Assembly: GCF_030504545.1 (NCBI RefSeq)
Contig: NZ_JAUKWP010000004.1
Span: 124,001 to 188,000, forward strand
Direction of reading: 5' to 3'
Origin: Lactobacillus sp. YT155
GTDB lineage: Bacteria; Bacillota; Bacilli; Lactobacillales; Lactobacillaceae
DNA length: 64,000 bases
Shown here: positions 1 to 9,900 of the stretch, piece after piece
Position numbering within the stretch: the stretch's first letter is position 1
Layout of the letters: each line of letters opens with the position of its first letter
Notes under the pieces: model-generated
What the model was told of the DNA's origin: nothing
Databases searched by the model: none
What the model saw: only the letters and a program-made list of their open reading frames with translations
Translations under genes and position numbers: made by a program

Positions 1-238
1 TTACCGTGTCTTTAGAAACAGTAATCGTATATTTTTCAGAATTAAGTTCATATCCAGCAGGAGCGCTAATTTCTTCAAGTGTATATTCACCGACTGGTAA
101 ACTATCAAATTTCAAAGTTCCTGTTGCATCAGTGACACCGGTATATTCTTGATTATCGGCTGAAGTTAATTTGAAGCCTGCATCTGGTAAGAACATGGTT
201 GCATTAGTATCATCAACCTTTTTAATTTCTAAACCACC
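1..238 (-). repeat. SpaA/Cna-B-like repeat 2 (partial)
   Basis: This encodes a domain starting GGLEIKKVDD, with core AGFKLTSADNQEYTG and E-box LEEISAPAGY. It aligns over its length with the preceding domain encoded at 239-520 (shared FKLTSADN, EYTG, LPVGEY and AP-GY). The window edge cuts it, so more repeats may follow. Confidence 0.75.
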
Positions 239-3200
239 AAATTCTTGCGTAACTTCTTGTTGGTCTTTCACAATTTGAGTTGTGGTTTGACCATCCTCTA
301 CGGTAACGGTGTATTCAGCAGTATCTAACTTGTATCCTGTTGGCGCTTTAGTTTCAACTAACTTATATTCGCCAACTGGTAAATTACTAAAATTAATTTC
401 TCCGTTACTATCAGTAGTTCCGGTGTATTCCTTATTATCGGCACTAGTTAACTTGAATTCTGCATTTGCTAGCAGTTTAGATGAATCTAGTTCATCTTGT
501 TTAATAACTTTGATACTTCCTTGTTTATCGGGAATTACTGGATCTTCTCCTGTTGTTCCAATAAGTGCGGTATCTGATTCAACAGGAGCTTGAATACTTC
601 CGTTCTCATCAGTTGCCTTGGCAGCAAAAGTGTTTCCAGAAATCATATCTTTACTGTAATCAACACCTTCTGGTGTCACAGCATGTGCAGTCATGGTAAT
701 GCTCTTACCTTGTTGTAAAACAAATGAGTCGTCACCTTTAATGCGAATCATCGTCACTTTTGACCAATCACTAACTTGACTAGCATCGACCCAGTTGGAA
801 TCTAAATCAGAATCAATACTATCTTTAGGGGTATCAGTAGAATAATATACTTTTACATTATCTGGAATATCAGTTACTGGTCCAGATAATTGCATAGGAA
901 ATTGTGAGCCACGCTCTTTATCCTCAGTAATCATATGATCATCTTTAGTTGGTAAAACATCAACAGAATCTAGTTGATTAAAGTCACTGTGAAGACTGTA
1001 GTTAGCAATCTTTAATTTGTACTTATAGGCTTCACCAGGTGCACTGGCAACTTTACCAGTGTCTTCTACCCAATTGTCTTCGTTTTCTTTTGAAACCATC
1101 TTAATAACTGTCAAACGAGCAGCTGGTTCATAGTCAAAAGTTCCGGCTGTATGAACATACCCATCTACATAATCGGTGTCATCATACAAACCATAATTGG
1201 TGGCAGTTTTTTTATTTGGCACTTTATATCCTTGTTGATCAACTTGAGTATAGTCATAAGTCGATTTGTCATTATCTAAGATTAAGAATGCTTCGCCATT
1301 AACCTTGCCACGGTCCAACGCCTTGGTAGCAGTAATAGGAATGGTATAGCTTAATGTTGTGGTTAAGAAATTCCCATCATCTTGGTCAACTGGTTTGGCA
1401 TTTTTCTTAGATGATGAAATTTGATCATTAGTAATATCACCAATAATCGCAGTTTTTCCAGAGTTCTTATAATTGTTAATTACTTGTAAATTCTTAAGGT
1501 TCTTAACTTGATCCATTTTTGAATCATCTAGTTTAACTCCTGGGTTGAACAAGAAAGCCACTTTAGCATTCTTCAAGTTAGGATCTTTCAACATTTGCGC
1601 ATTGTACACATCGAAATTCGTGGTGGCATTGATAGTTCCACCAGATAATAATTGTCCTTCGCTATAAGTTAGATTCTTAGCCGTAATATGAGGAAGAACC
1701 TTATAAAGGTTAACTCCTGGTGTTTCTTCATAAGTCATTCGATCTGGGTCACCATCATCATAAGAAATTGTAGCTTTGTTTCTAAAATAATAATCTATCA
1801 ATTCCTCAGGTTGAATTTGTTCATTACGCATTTTGTCTGTGATACTAACACTATTATTGGTTGAATCACCAGTTATTTGAAGATAAAAGAAGGCACTTTT
1901 ATCATCGGAATTAAATACAGCAGGATTAGTAAATTTTAGCTCAATTTTTTTGACACCTTTTAAATCCTTGTTGAAAGTAACGTTGTATCTTAAATCTACG
2001 TTTTGTTTAACTTCGGTTGTATCGTCTTCATAAGTGACAGTGAAAGTATTTTCATTTAACCCCATATCGACAATCATTTGTTGATATGCATTCCTTGAGA
2101 TCTCATCATTGATGAAGGCAATTCGGTCATAGACTTGTCCATAACCTTTTAACATTTCGTCATTATTTGTTGTTCCTTCATAATCAGCTGAAGCCTCTAC
2201 ATCAGGTTGTGGCTCATCAACAATTGAAGTTACTTTGGTTTTAATTACTTTAATGGGATCAATTTCTTGACCGTCGGGATTAGCCGGGTAAATTTTATCT
2301 AAAAGTCTAATCTTAGTTGCTGGCAAAAACCAATTATCGGTCCAATATCTATTGTCACGTTCAGCTTTAACAGTGAAGAAGTTCTTCCCTAATCCATGGA
2401 TTAATTGTTCGTCTGGGTGTAATAAAATACTTCCCGAACCAGAATCAAAGACCTCATCTGGTTGACCAACTGGATTGTAAGAAATGTCAATTGCATGCTT
2501 AACATCAGTAGTTACACCTTTTTCAGCAATCAATGGGATATTCATTGATTCAAAACTATGAACTCCGTTAGCATCTGGTTTGTTCAAATATGTAGCTGTA
2601 TGAGTTGCATCATCAAAAGTCCATGAACCATCATTAGCTGATTCATCAAACTTGAAACCAGCTTCCAATTTTATCTTCACTTCATAATCTCTAACATCGA
2701 TAATAGTTTTCCAATTACTAGATGTTGAAAAACCAAACCATACAAAGCTTTTACGGCCATCTGGAGAACCATACCAAGCATTCTTAATTGTGTAGTCTTT
2801 GTTTAATTTCTTGTCACTGTCAACATCATCTTTGGAGATATCTTCCTCGAAATCTTGGATAGATGGTGTTGGCATAATTGGTTTATATCGTAAGTCCAAA
2901 CTACCACCATTACTCAAGATTGTTCCATCTTTATCGTAAGTTTTGTCGATAATGGATTTAAGAATTGTTTGCGGTTTGACATCTTTTCGAACATGAACCT
3001 TGAAAGGAATACTTAACTCAGTTCCTGACTTCAATCCTTGATACCAATATTTAATTTGATATGTAGTATCTGTTTCGCCAATTTCTGATTTAGCGACTTG
3101 GGCATCAGTAGTTAAATCATTAGCAGTTGGTTTATCATAGTAAGCTTTTGGTAAATCAATAATTGAATATACACCTTCAGAAATGGAAACATTAGGTTTA

Positions 3201-3391
3201 ATGGTTAAGTTCTCAAACACTGCTTTAGTGTCCCCAGGTTTCACATCAACAGTGTCACTATTACCAAGAACAGGTTTACTACTTAAAATCTCTTCTGCTT
3301 TGGTATTAGCATTAGCAATTGCAATACCTGATTGTAAAAAAGTGCTTAAAGTAATAATCAGGATGGCAAAAAGCGTTTTAATCTTATTCAT
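1..3391 (-). CDS. Large secreted surface protein with C-terminal SpaA/Cna-B-like repeats (3' end outside window)
   Basis: The open frame runs without a stop from the left edge to an ATG at 3391 preceded by AGGAAAGTT, giving at least 1130 codons. The first ~27 residues are a signal peptide (MNKIKTLFAILIITLSTFLQ, then an Ala-rich cleavage zone). A long beta-rich ectodomain follows. It shares a short block with the two downstream surface proteins: RGSQF, then a YSTD/YSTS segment, then a W-(V/M)-(D/S)-A-S-x-V-x-D-W motif. The visible C-terminal part holds two SpaA/Cna-B-like repeats with E-box-like motifs (LVETKAPTGY, LEEISAPAGY), as in domains that form intramolecular isopeptide bonds. A cell-wall adhesin or pilin-like function is inferred. 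The anchoring motif would lie outside the window, so LPxTG anchoring is not shown. Confidence 0.85.
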   Translation of the reverse strand, partial: MNKIKTLFAILIITLSTFLQSGIAIANANTKAEEILSSKPVLGNSDTVDVKPGDTKAVFENLTIKPNVSISEGVYSIIDLPKAYYDKPTANDLTTDAQVAKSEIGETDTTYQIKYWYQGLKSGTELSIPFKVHVRKDVKPQTILKSIIDKTYDKDGTILSNGGSLDLRYKPIMPTPSIQDFEEDISKDDVDSDKKLNKDYTIKNAWYGSPDGRKSFVWFGFSTSSNWKTIIDVRDYEVKIKLEAGFKFDESANDGSWTFDDATHTATYLNKPDANGVHSFESMNIPLIAEKGVTTDVKHAIDISYNPVGQPDEVFDSGSGSILLHPDEQLIHGLGKNFFTVKAERDNRYWTDNWFLPATKIRLLDKIYPANPDGQEIDPIKVIKTKVTSIVDEPQPDVEASADYEGTTNNDEMLKGYGQVYDRIAFINDEISRNAYQQMIVDMGLNENTFTVTYEDDTTEVKQNVDLRYNVTFNKDLKGVKKIELKFTNPAVFNSDDKSAFFYLQITGDSTNNSVSITDKMRNEQIQPEELIDYYFRNKATISYDDGDPDRMTYEETPGVNLYKVLPHITAKNLTYSEGQLLSGGTINATTNFDVYNAQMLKDPNLKNAKVAFLFNPGVKLDDSKMDQVKNLKNLQVINNYKNSGKTAIIGDITNDQISSSKKNAKPVDQDDGNFLTTTLSYTIPITATKALDRGKVNGEAFLILDNDKSTYDYTQVDQQGYKVPNKKTATNYGLYDDTDYVDGYVHTAGTFDYEPAARLTVIKMVSKENEDNWVEDTGKVASAPGEAYKYKLKIANYSLHSDFNQLDSVDVLPTKDDHMITEDKERGSQFPMQLSGPVTDIPDNVKVYYSTDTPKDSIDSDLDSNWVDASQVSDWSKVTMIRIKGDDSFVLQQGKSITMTAHAVTPEGVDYSKDMISGNTFAAKATDENGSIQAPVESDTALIGTTGEDPVIPDKQGSIKVIKQDELDSSKLLANAEFKLTSADNKEYTGTTDSNGEINFSNLPVGEYKLVETKAPTGYKLDTAEYTVTVEDGQTTTQIVKDQQEVTQEFGGLEIKKVDDTNATMFLPDAGFKLTSADNQEYTGVTDATGTLKFDSLPVGEYTLEEISAPAGYELNSEKYTITVSKDTV
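239..520 (-). repeat. SpaA/Cna-B-like repeat 1
   Basis: About 94 residues starting GSIKVIKQDE, with core AEFKLTSADNKEYTG, turn LPVGEYKL and E-box LVETKAPTGY. The Lys near the domain start and the Glu of the E-box are the residue types that form isopeptide bonds in this family; bond formation here is inferred. Confidence 0.75.
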
Positions 3392-3461
3392 AACTTTCCT
3401 CCACATTCACGCATTATTAATAACTCAGTAGACTGTCCACTCGTAATACTATTTTGGGCGC

Positions 3462-3491
3462 AAAAAAAGCTTTCAAATTATGAAAGCTTTT
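3462..3491 (-). terminator. Intrinsic terminator of the 3497-6802 gene
   Basis: On the minus strand an 11-bp inverted repeat (AAAAGCTTTCA / TGAAAGCTTTT) separated by TAATT is followed by a run of seven T. It lies just past the stop of the upstream surface-protein gene, so the first surface-protein gene is probably transcribed separately. Confidence 0.8.
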
Positions 3492-3496
3492 CTTAC

Positions 3497-6400
3497 CTAG
3501 TCTTCTTTTTTATTTCTTCTTGCCTTAACAACAAAGTAACCAATCAATCCTAAAAGAATTAATCCTACTATTGTTAAGATGCTTGCATTTCTAATGTTTT
3601 CACCAGTTCTTGGAAGTGACTTCTTCGAATTGGATTTTGTAGTTGTTGACTTGCTTGATGAATTATTTGATGAATCACCAGTTCCTGGTTTATTTGGAGT
3701 ACCAGGATCAGTTGGCGTATTTTTATCAACAACTTTAACAGTTTGTTTATATGGTTCGATTACTTGTGAATCATTTGCAGCAAAAGCAAATGAATTATGA
3801 GCAAGTGTTCCTGTCTTAGCAGTTTCAGGAACTTTCATGTTAAAACCAATCTTCATATCAGCCCCACTTACCCAAGTTTGACCAGCTTTTAACTCAAGTT
3901 TGAATGACTTGATTGATGACCAGTCTTTAACTTCACTAGCACTCATCCATTTAGCATCTTCAGCACCAGGTGCGTCAGCTAATTTTTGAGCTGATGATGG
4001 ATAAACTGTATCTTTGTCCAAAATGCCAGCTTTTTTAGGATTATTACTTGTTGAATACAAGACGTTAACTTTGTCATTCCAACTCTTAGATAGACTGATT
4101 GGACCTGTCAAAGTCATATTAAATTGTGAATCACGGTTTTCGTTAGTAGTAATTGCTAAGTCATTTACGTTAGGAAGAGTGTCCATCAATACCATGTTAT
4201 TCAAGGCATCTTCAGAAGTATTCTTCAATAGCAATTCGTATTTAGCAACACTACCAGCTGATTTTTCAACAATTTTATTCTTACCATCAATAGTATTAGT
4301 TACAGATAAGACACTAGATTTGTCAAAGTGATAATCACGACCAGAGTAGAACATTGGTTTATCTGTTCCACCACCGTTGATGTTATCTTTATCAACATCT
4401 TTTTGAGTATCAGTGATAGTTGGTGTTCCTTGAATATCAGGAACTTTATATTTATCAGTTGGTACAAAACTATAAACCATGATTTCTGGATCACTAGATG
4501 TCTTAGCTGATACATTGACATTGAAAGTTGCATTTGAAGTTTGGTCAACAGTCAAGTACTCATCTGAATAAGTAATCTTAACTAATGTTTGACCAGTACC
4601 TTTATAATTATCAGTTACTTCCTCAGCAATCTTGTATCCGTCAATATTACCTGTAAATGTAACACCTTTTGGAAGCAAGACATAACTAACTAGTGGACCA
4701 GTAACATCATTTTTTGATTCTTTAGTATTTTGAATAGCTGCAGTTACTGTGTTAGGACCTTCGGTCAAGGTCTTTGAGCCATCAGGCAAAGTAGCTAGTT
4801 GATCAAATTGAACACCAGTTTTTAGACGACGATCAACACCTTCAACAGGTTTGATAATTTCAGCACCTTGAGGACCTGATTTTGGAGAGAACGTTTTTCC
4901 ATTTCCAACATTATGCCAATCATATTCACTACCATTCCAAGCTACATATTCATTGGATTCTTTATCAATATTAACTCCTCGGAAAGTATAGTACATGCTG
5001 TTTTCAACGTGACCAACATATCCTTTTTTAGGTGTCATATTAAATTGCAATACTTGACTAGCAAATATACCAGCCGGAACTTGATTATCTTGATATGCGC
5101 CATCAGGATTGTCAACACGACCTTGACCAACATCACCATCGACATTGTTTTCATAAAAGTCGCCCACACCATTTTCGTCTCCAGAAACAGTATGTGTTTT
5201 ATCTTTATCCCATAAATCTTTTAGAACAGTTCCTTTAGCATAATGGAAATGAAGCAATACTTCTTTTACATGTTTGCCGGCCGGAATTCCTAATTGATCT
5301 GCTGTTAACCAAGTAGCTTTAGGCGCATCAGCAATTAATAAATGCCAATTATTCTTATGGGCTTCTTTATAAGGAACAGTTTCTCCAGTATTTGGATTGA
5401 TAGGAGATGCTTTTTCATTAGAATATGTAACTGGTGTATCATCAGCATCTTCATCGTAACGAACACTAATTGAGTAGTGAACTGCATTTTTCAATGGAGT
5501 ATTTTTGCTTCCCACACTAGGATTTGGAAAATATGCAAAATCACCAGTGAAGAATTTTTTAATATTCAAATTAGGGTCAATTTTGTAATGAATACTATAA
5601 GCCATAAAATCTGTGGATGGACTGTTGGCCCAAAGTGAAGTTGGTAAGAATGCAAATCCTAAGGTAGCTTCATCATCAACAGATATATCAGGAAATTCTC
5701 CTGATTTAAGAAGAGCATTTCCGTTACCGTCTATTGGTCCATAATGTGGTCCAGTGAATCCACCACCATTTACATCGGGTGGTAATGAACTAGGATCTGA
5801 TTGAGAAATTGTTATTTTCCCATCGATTGGATCTGGAGCAAATGTTTGCCCATCATTAAATGTTGCTTCGACAGACAATGTATTAGTTGCTGTCTTGAAG
5901 ACACTAGCAACATCATTTTTTACATGGATTTTCATACTTAAGTCACTAGTGAAGAAACTTCCTTCATTAGTAATTTGTTCTGGAATTGAAGGAGCAGTTA
6001 GTTCCCAAGTCAAAGTATTTCCATCAACTGTTGGTTTAGGAGCATCAGAATTTGCCATGTCGACATACTCTAACATTGGATCAATTTTATAAGTAACCTT
6101 GATCTTTGATCCTGGCTTCAAGAAAATTGAACCATCAACTTTTTTAGGAGCACCAACTGTCACATTCCAAAGAATGTTGTCGTCAATTGCAGGGTTATTA
6201 TGATAAGTATCTGATCCTTCATCGTTATCATAAATTGATTTGAATCTATTAACGGTTGAAAGACTCTTTGATCCTTTAATTACAGTACTTCCGTCAGTTT
6301 TTACATCAACAGGTCCTTTAGTACTATCTGCGGTCATTTCACCAGATATTTTAATTGGAGTCTCTTCAGCAAAACCACCGTTAACCGTTGTAAGACGGAG

Positions 6401-6802
6401 AACTGCCTTATTAACTTGACCTGCTTCTAACTTATCGAAATGCCAAGTTAAAAGACCTTTGTCTGAGTCATATTTTGGTGCAACTTCATTTATTTTCAAT
6501 GCATCTAATGATTGATTAAATGAAACGTACTCTTGTTTTGGTAATTGAACTTTTAAATCTACATTACTTAGTCTTGTATTAGCTCCGGTAGCTTTCAAAT
6601 AAATATTGAAATTAGCTGTTTGACCAGCACTAACCGAAGTATTTTGTGCATCAATTGAAAAATCTCCCTGGAAATTTCCTGTTGGGAAATCTGTCACAAT
6701 TGCATCATGATTGGCAATAGCAGATATTGGTGCCGCTTGAATAAGCGCTTGCCCCAACAGCAATACCACGCCGCCAGCATAAACAAACTTCTTTATTTTC
6801 AT
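3497..6802 (-). CDS. LPxTG-anchored large surface protein (paralogue A)
   Basis: A 1101-residue secreted protein. Residues 1-30 form a signal peptide (basic start, hydrophobic VVLLLGQALIQAA). The C-terminus carries LPRTG at about 1063, a hydrophobic segment and a KARRNKKED tail, a canonical sortase A signal. A Ser/Thr/Lys-rich wall-spanning stretch precedes it. The ectodomain begins with FQGDFSIDAQ and a DUF11/cohesin-like beta region (SAGQTANFNIYLK). It aligns along most of its length with the 6969-10304 product, including HFDKSS and an identical 17-residue stretch PSSAQKLADAPGAEDA. The start follows AAGGGG with good spacing. Adhesion or surface interaction is inferred; I recognise no catalytic motif. 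It has its own terminator downstream and a candidate promoter upstream. Confidence 0.9.
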   Translation of the reverse strand: MKIKKFVYAGGVVLLLGQALIQAAPISAIANHDAIVTDFPTGNFQGDFSIDAQNTSVSAGQTANFNIYLKATGANTRLSNVDLKVQLPKQEYVSFNQSLDALKINEVAPKYDSDKGLLTWHFDKLEAGQVNKAVLRLTTVNGGFAEETPIKISGEMTADSTKGPVDVKTDGSTVIKGSKSLSTVNRFKSIYDNDEGSDTYHNNPAIDDNILWNVTVGAPKKVDGSIFLKPGSKIKVTYKIDPMLEYVDMANSDAPKPTVDGNTLTWELTAPSIPEQITNEGSFFTSDLSMKIHVKNDVASVFKTATNTLSVEATFNDGQTFAPDPIDGKITISQSDPSSLPPDVNGGGFTGPHYGPIDGNGNALLKSGEFPDISVDDEATLGFAFLPTSLWANSPSTDFMAYSIHYKIDPNLNIKKFFTGDFAYFPNPSVGSKNTPLKNAVHYSISVRYDEDADDTPVTYSNEKASPINPNTGETVPYKEAHKNNWHLLIADAPKATWLTADQLGIPAGKHVKEVLLHFHYAKGTVLKDLWDKDKTHTVSGDENGVGDFYENNVDGDVGQGRVDNPDGAYQDNQVPAGIFASQVLQFNMTPKKGYVGHVENSMYYTFRGVNIDKESNEYVAWNGSEYDWHNVGNGKTFSPKSGPQGAEIIKPVEGVDRRLKTGVQFDQLATLPDGSKTLTEGPNTVTAAIQNTKESKNDVTGPLVSYVLLPKGVTFTGNIDGYKIAEEVTDNYKGTGQTLVKITYSDEYLTVDQTSNATFNVNVSAKTSSDPEIMVYSFVPTDKYKVPDIQGTPTITDTQKDVDKDNINGGGTDKPMFYSGRDYHFDKSSVLSVTNTIDGKNKIVEKSAGSVAKYELLLKNTSEDALNNMVLMDTLPNVNDLAITTNENRDSQFNMTLTGPISLSKSWNDKVNVLYSTSNNPKKAGILDKDTVYPSSAQKLADAPGAEDAKWMSASEVKDWSSIKSFKLELKAGQTWVSGADMKIGFNMKVPETAKTGTLAHNSFAFAANDSQVIEPYKQTVKVVDKNTPTDPGTPNKPGTGDSSNNSSSKSTTTKSNSKKSLPRTGENIRNASILTIVGLILLGLIGYFVVKARRNKKED

Positions 6803-6888
6803 ATTATTTCCCCTTTTAACACTATACGAACTTATATTTTTCCCTGGACCCCTTATTTATTAACTACATAATATAATTAACAATTCAC

Positions 6889-6917
6889 ATTATATAGCCT
6901 GTCAATTATTCGTGCAA
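6889..6917 (-). promoter_or_regulatory. Candidate promoter of surface-protein paralogue A
   Basis: On the minus strand a perfect TATAAT (6889-6894) lies 17 nt from a weak TTGCAC (6912-6917). A TTGACA also lies within the spacer but has no good -10 at 17 nt. The leader to the ATG is about 85 nt. Confidence 0.45.
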
Positions 6918-6935
6918 GTGTTACTTATGGGCATA

Positions 6936-6965
6936 TAAAAAAAGCCTTCTCACAGAAGGCTTTTT
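6936..6965 (-). terminator. Intrinsic terminator of the 6969-10304 gene
   Basis: Minus-strand hairpin AAAGCCTTCT / AGAAGGCTTT with a short loop, followed by a T-run, directly after the stop codon. Confidence 0.85.
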
Positions 6966-6968
6966 AAA

Positions 6969-9900
6969 CTAGTTCTTTTTGTTTTTTCTATTCTTAACTA
7001 CAAAGTAGATGATTGCAGCTAGAATAATCAAACCTACAACAGTTAGAATTGTTGCATTTCGAATATCTTCGCCAGTTCTTGGCAATGATTTCTTAACTGT
7101 CTTAGTTTCAACTTTTTCTTTTGGAGCAGTTGGTTTAATTGGTTCTGGGTCAGCTGGTGCCGTTGGATCTTTTGTGGTAACAGTTTGTTTATATGGTTCA
7201 ATAACTTGTGAAGAGTTTGCAGCAATTGCAAATGAGTTACTTGCCACTAACCCAGCAGTACTACTTTCAGCAGCAGGTATTGGTTTGGCTGGATCAGTTG
7301 AAGCAGCTTGAGCTTGTTTCTTTTCAGCCGTTTCAATTTTTGCAGGAACTTTTAGTTTAAAGTCAATCTTCATCTTCGAACCACTTACCCAAGTACTGTT
7401 ATCTTTCAATTCAATCTTGAATGACTTAATTGTTGACCAATCTTTCACATCTTTAGCATCTACCCAAGTTGCATCTTCAGCACCTGGTGCATCAGCTAAT
7501 TTTTGAGCAGATGATGGATAGACTGTATTCTTGTCTAAGATACCAGCTTTTTTAGGATTGTTGCTGGTTGAGTAAGTAACATTCACTTTGTCTTTCCAAT
7601 CTGCTGATAATGTGATTGGTCCATCCAAAGTCATATTGAATTGTGAGCCACGTGCTTCATTGGTGGTGATTGATAAGTCACCAACATTTGGCAAAGTATC
7701 CATCAAAATCAAATCCTGAAGATCTTCATCAGAAGTGTTCTTCATTGAAATTGAATAAGCAGCTTTTTGCCCAGGAGCTTTTTTAGCTCCGCCATTAGTC
7801 ACGCCATCAACAGATGTGCTGACAGCTAACGAACTTGATTTATCAAAGTGATAATCTCTTCCGGAAGTGAACATTGGTTTGTCAGTTCCTTTACCGTTCA
7901 TGTTATCAGTGTCTTTTTCCTTAACAGTATCGGTAATTACAGGACTACCCTCAATCTTAGGTACATCAAATCCTTCAGTATTCACAAAACTGTAAATGTT
8001 AATTTGTGGGCTGGCTACAGCAGACTTAGTAACATTTACATTGAACTTAGTCGAAATAGAAGTGTTTGGTGAAAGTCCATAATCAGAGTTATATCTATGA
8101 CTTACCTTAACCAAACTTCTACCTGTTGACTTATAGTTTTGAGAAACTAATTCTGTTTCAGTACTTCCAGCAACGTTACCAGTGTATTCAACTCCCTTAG
8201 GAAGTAATACATAACTTACTAGAGGACTTGGAGCACTTTGTTTAGATGTTGCGGTATTAGTGATTGATGCTGTAACAGTGTTCTTACCTTCAATCAGATT
8301 CTTAGTACCATCTGGTAGAACAGTTAAGTTATCAAATTGAACACCCGTTGTCAGAACTCGGTTAGTACCTTCACTAGGTTTTACAATTTCAGCTTTTTGA
8401 GGACCGGATCTAGCTGCCCATACTGGGTAACTGTTATTCCAATCATATTCACTACCAACCGAATAAATATAATTATCATCGGCAGCCCCACGATTATTCA
8501 TGTACATGCTGTTTTGAACAGTTCCAATGTAGCCTTTCTTAACGCTCATATTGAAGTGCAAAACAGTGTTGGCTGAAATTCCAGCAGGTGCCCAGTTATT
8601 GATATAACCGTAGTCACCTTGACTTTCTTTTCCTTGCCCAAAATCACCAATTGTATCAGATTCGTAGTAGTCGGTTAGACCACCCTCATCTCCAGTAGCA
8701 ATATGTGTAGTTCCATCATATGCCTTAATGGCAGTTCCTTTAGCAGGATGAAAATGAAGCATAACTTCTTTAACATGCTTACCAGCTGGAATATTAAGGT
8801 CCTTAGCTGAAAGCCAAGTCCCTTGCGGAACATCAGCTATTAAAGTATGCCAATTATTTTTATGTGCATCAGCATAACTAACTGACTCGCCAGTGACAGG
8901 ATCTGAGTTGCCTTTACCACTCACATAAGTACTAGGTGCATCGTCTTCATCTTCATCATATCTAACGTTAAATGAATAGTGAGGCTGATTCTTCAACGGT
9001 GTATTTTTACTACCAACAGTTGAACTTGGATGATAAACAAATTTCCCAGTATAAAAACTCTTAATGTTCAAATTTGGATCAATCTTGTAGTGAACTGTAT
9101 AGGCTTGGAAATCAAACCATGCACTAGTATTCCAAAGTGATCCAGGCAAGAACGCAAAGCCTAAAGTAGCTTCATCAGTTACCGAAATATCTGGAAACTC
9201 TGAAGTTCCACCGGTAGAACCATTGTCATCAATCGGTCCATAGTGAGGCGAAGTATAACCACCACCACTAACAAGAGGTGGCAAGGTATCTGGATTAGAT
9301 TGTGAAATGGTAATCTTTCCATCAAGTGCCTCTGGAGTCATCGTTGTACCATCATTAAACTCAGCAGTTATGCTGAGAGTATTGATAGCATCTTTGAAAA
9401 CATTTGTCTTATCATTGGTAACAAATAACTTCATACTTAAGTTTTGTTCCATAAATGATGGATTAGCCATTTGTTCGGCAATTGATGGTGCTTTTAGTGT
9501 CCATGTCAAAGTATGTTTATCACTAGAAAGTGTTGGCTGTGGTAATGTTTCATTTTCCATTGAAATATACTCTAACTTACTATCAAGAACATAAGTTACT
9601 TTAATATCTGAACCTGGTTTTAAGAAAACTGATCCTTCAACTTTCTTAGGAGCACCTACACTGGCATTCCAAAGAATTGTATCACCAATAGCTGGATTAG
9701 TATGATATCCAACTGTACCTGGATCGTTATTGTAAATTGATTTTACTTTGTTAACTAATGAAAGGTTCTTAGTTGAATTAACTGTGACTACGTCCCCAGT
9801 TGTCGCTTCAATCTTTCCATTAGTACTATCAGCGGTTAACTTACCTTTAATCGTTAGTTCAGAACCGTTATTAAATCCACCGTTAACTGTGGTTAACTTC

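Noticed and set aside
1-520. Repeats at the left edge as a CRISPR array
   Set aside because: They are in-frame protein repeats of about 94 codons, not short direct repeats with spacers.
1-3391. Possible frameshift in the left-edge surface gene
   Set aside because: Spot translation near the ATG, at 482-600 and at the left edge all fall in the same frame, consistent with one intact frame.
7009-7311. Plus-strand open frame of about 100 codons inside the surface-protein gene
   Set aside because: It is antisense to the sorting-signal region of a clear LPRTG protein, has no ribosome binding site and arises from its codon bias.
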